Position numbers and translations under genes: made by a program | Origin: an uncultured Anaerolineaceae bacterium | GTDB lineage: Bacteria > Chloroflexota > Anaerolineae > Promineifilales > Promineifilaceae | Direction of reading: 5' to 3' | Assembly (NCBI GenBank): GCA_937967805.1 | Contig: CALBTC010000416.1 | Coordinates: 1-6,540 of the forward strand | Length of the DNA stretch: 6,540 nucleotides | In this document: in pieces, positions 5,627-6,540 of the stretch | Numbering within the stretch: the stretch's first letter is position 1 | Layout of the letters: each line of letters starts with the position of its first letter | Notes under the pieces: generated by a model | Told to the model about the DNA's origin: nothing | Databases searched by the model: none | Seen by the model: only the letters and a program-made list of their open reading frames with translations

Positions 5627-6428
5627 GCCACCAATCTTTGCGCGAGCGTGGGTCGAGAAAGTTGCCCGTATCCCGAATCGAGACCTTGATTTCATTGCCG
5701 AGGGCGCGGCCGAACGCCTGGCCCCCCTGAAGCGCGGGCAGCTGGGCCCGCCCGGCGGCGTTTAACGAATCATACAGAGCCACCAGCGCCGGGTCGACAC
5801 AGACGTCTTCGATATGTGCCGTGTAGCCGCTGACGACGTTGTCTTCCCTGGTGTATTTCAGGGTGATGCGATTGTCGGTAGCGTAGAGAACCATCACATC
5901 ATTGCCACCGCCAATGTCATAGCCAGAGTCGGGTACGTGGATGGTTTCACCGGGAGTTGTACCCATGCCCAGCAGCGTGGTAGGCCAACTGCTCATCAGC
6001 TCCAGCCGGCAGTCGCAATCCCAGCCCCAGCGGTAAATCTGGTAAGCATTGGTAAACGTTGGCACTTTGGGCGTGGCGAACAAAGTGTCTAGCTGCGGCG
6101 CATTTGTGTCTGTGCCGCCGCCGTATTCCACCAGCGTGAGGGGGGCGCTTACCTGTTCGTAACCGCGGATGGCCAGGTTGATGTCCGGATGTTCTGCCGC
6201 CGGTATGCCGGTAGGGGCAGAGGCAATAGGAATGCCGCTGTAGCCGGCTCCCGGCACGCTGCAATCCAGCGCTTTAGACACAAACGGCAGATAAACAAAT
6301 TCATCGGCCGAACCGGACTGTTCGGCCTGCACTTTTGCGGTGTTTGTTTGGACGATAACAAGGCCCAAGACGCCCAGACAAAAAATAAGAAAGGCTGCCC
6401 AAACGGGCTTGCGGTTTTTGGTTTTCAT
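5616..6428 (-). CDS. Secreted or membrane-anchored protein of unknown function
   Basis: The 270-residue product starts MKTKNRKPVW, followed by a hydrophobic segment (about 10-27, AAFLIFCLGVLGLVIV). A possible signal-peptidase site follows KVQA (32-35). YLPFVSKA (46-53) follows, a motif I recall right after signal peptides in Chloroflexota exported proteins. The mature part has four cysteines (56, 138, 140, 210), two of them in WGWDCDCRLEL, and glycine-rich loops (GGGTDTN 103-109; GYDIGGGNDVMVLY 169-182). A C-terminal block looks well conserved: NRITLKYTREDNVVSGYTAHIEDV (186-209), LNAAGRAQLPAL (222-233), FGRALGNEIKVSIRDTG (239-255) and DPRSRKDWW (259-267). I cannot name the family. The strand-rich VLYATDNRITLKYT region loosely recalls beta-sheet peptidase folds, but no catalytic motif is evident. 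The start is supported by GGAG (6437-6440) 8 bases before ATG. Confidence 0.85.
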   Translation of the reverse strand: MKTKNRKPVWAAFLIFCLGVLGLVIVQTNTAKVQAEQSGSADEFVYLPFVSKALDCSVPGAGYSGIPIASAPTGIPAAEHPDINLAIRGYEQVSAPLTLVEYGGGTDTNAPQLDTLFATPKVPTFTNAYQIYRWGWDCDCRLELMSSWPTTLLGMGTTPGETIHVPDSGYDIGGGNDVMVLYATDNRITLKYTREDNVVSGYTAHIEDVCVDPALVALYDSLNAAGRAQLPALQGGQAFGRALGNEIKVSIRDTGNFLDPRSRKDWWQDY

Positions 6429-6540
6429 TTCACTTTCTCCACACTACGTTTCATTTCATTACATCACTTAACTGCTTGGCCGGCGCGCACCTGGCTGCCG
6501 AGCGTTTAAAACAACCAGAAAAGGATTATTATTTTTGGCG
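6429..6540. other. Upstream region of the secreted-protein gene, right window edge
   Basis: This 112-base stretch holds the Shine-Dalgarno GGAG (6437-6440) of the minus-strand gene. A minus-strand TGTAAT hexamer (about 6459-6464) matches a -10 box at 5 of 6 positions but has no good -35. The right end is AT-rich (around 6515-6536). No gene is supported on either strand. Confidence 0.4.

Larger units (their letters stand above)
115..6310. repeat. Iterated palindrome CGGCCG, often CGGCCGTT, 19 scattered copies
   Basis: By hand I count copies starting at 115, 1152, 1191, 1340, 1990, 2258, 2569, 2595, 2650, 2857, 3382, 3853, 3941, 4345, 4439, 4800, 5307, 5707 and 6305. Eight are followed by TT (1152, 1340, 2258, 2857, 3941, 4345, 4800, 5307). 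A zero-order estimate at about 57% GC predicts three or four copies. Sixteen are inside genes and use all three codon phases (3, 9 and 4 copies), encoding Arg-Pro, Ala-Ala/Thr-Ala or Gly-Arg, so codon choice alone does not explain them. This resembles the iterated palindrome HIP1 of cyanobacteria in behaviour, not in sequence. Confidence 0.6.

Noticed and set aside
6189..6509. A 106-codon plus-strand open frame at the right end
   Set aside because: It is antisense to the signal peptide and N-terminal part of the secreted protein, which has a good start and Shine-Dalgarno. No recognisable domain.

Overview
The window is GC-rich bacterial DNA with compact gene spacing and no RNA gene, phage, transposase or CRISPR signal. 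The protein set suggests a Chloroflexota member, probably Anaerolineae-like. It has a large MalT-type LuxR regulator of the kind abundant there, and a 90-aa protein with the YQIR-GHLD / DWF-GL-ITL / GPV-DQA-LHGLL pattern that I recall mainly from Chloroflexota and some cyanobacteria. It also has a secreted protein with a YLPFV segment just after the signal peptide. This taxonomic call rests on recollection of families, not on a search.

Layout. Positions 1-490 (minus) hold the N-terminal 163 residues of a zinc-independent MDR oxidoreductase (quinone oxidoreductase type) that runs off the left edge. After a 180-base gap come two small minus-strand genes. The first, 671-832, is a one-helix membrane protein that looks like a surviving piece of a larger membrane protein. 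The second, 864-1136, is the 90-aa conserved protein. Position 1137-1345 is a 209-base gap with three CGGCCG palindromes and a short 9-bp tandem repeat. The centre, 1346-3991 (minus), is an intact 881-aa ATP-binding LuxR-family (LAL/MalT-like) regulator.

Position 3992-4221 is a divergent intergenic region. It contains a composite double-hairpin repeat with terminal inverted repeats (4058-4138), and a candidate -10 box lies 6 to 8 bases from each flanking ATG, which suggests leaderless transcripts on both sides. On the plus strand, 4222-5556 encodes a YprB-like RNase H-fold exonuclease with a C-terminal TPR-like region and all visible catalytic motifs. A secreted 270-aa protein of unknown function (5616-6428, minus) converges on it.

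How the genes work together. The regulator, the 90-aa protein and the small membrane protein are co-directional and may be one regulatory neighbourhood, but the 209-base gap means they need not be co-transcribed. The MDR enzyme, the nuclease and the secreted protein have no obvious functional link to them.

The most unusual feature at sequence level is the repeated palindrome CGGCCG, often followed by TT. I count 19 copies spread over genes and one intergenic gap, in all three codon phases, which resembles a highly iterated palindrome. I see no convincing new multi-gene system here.
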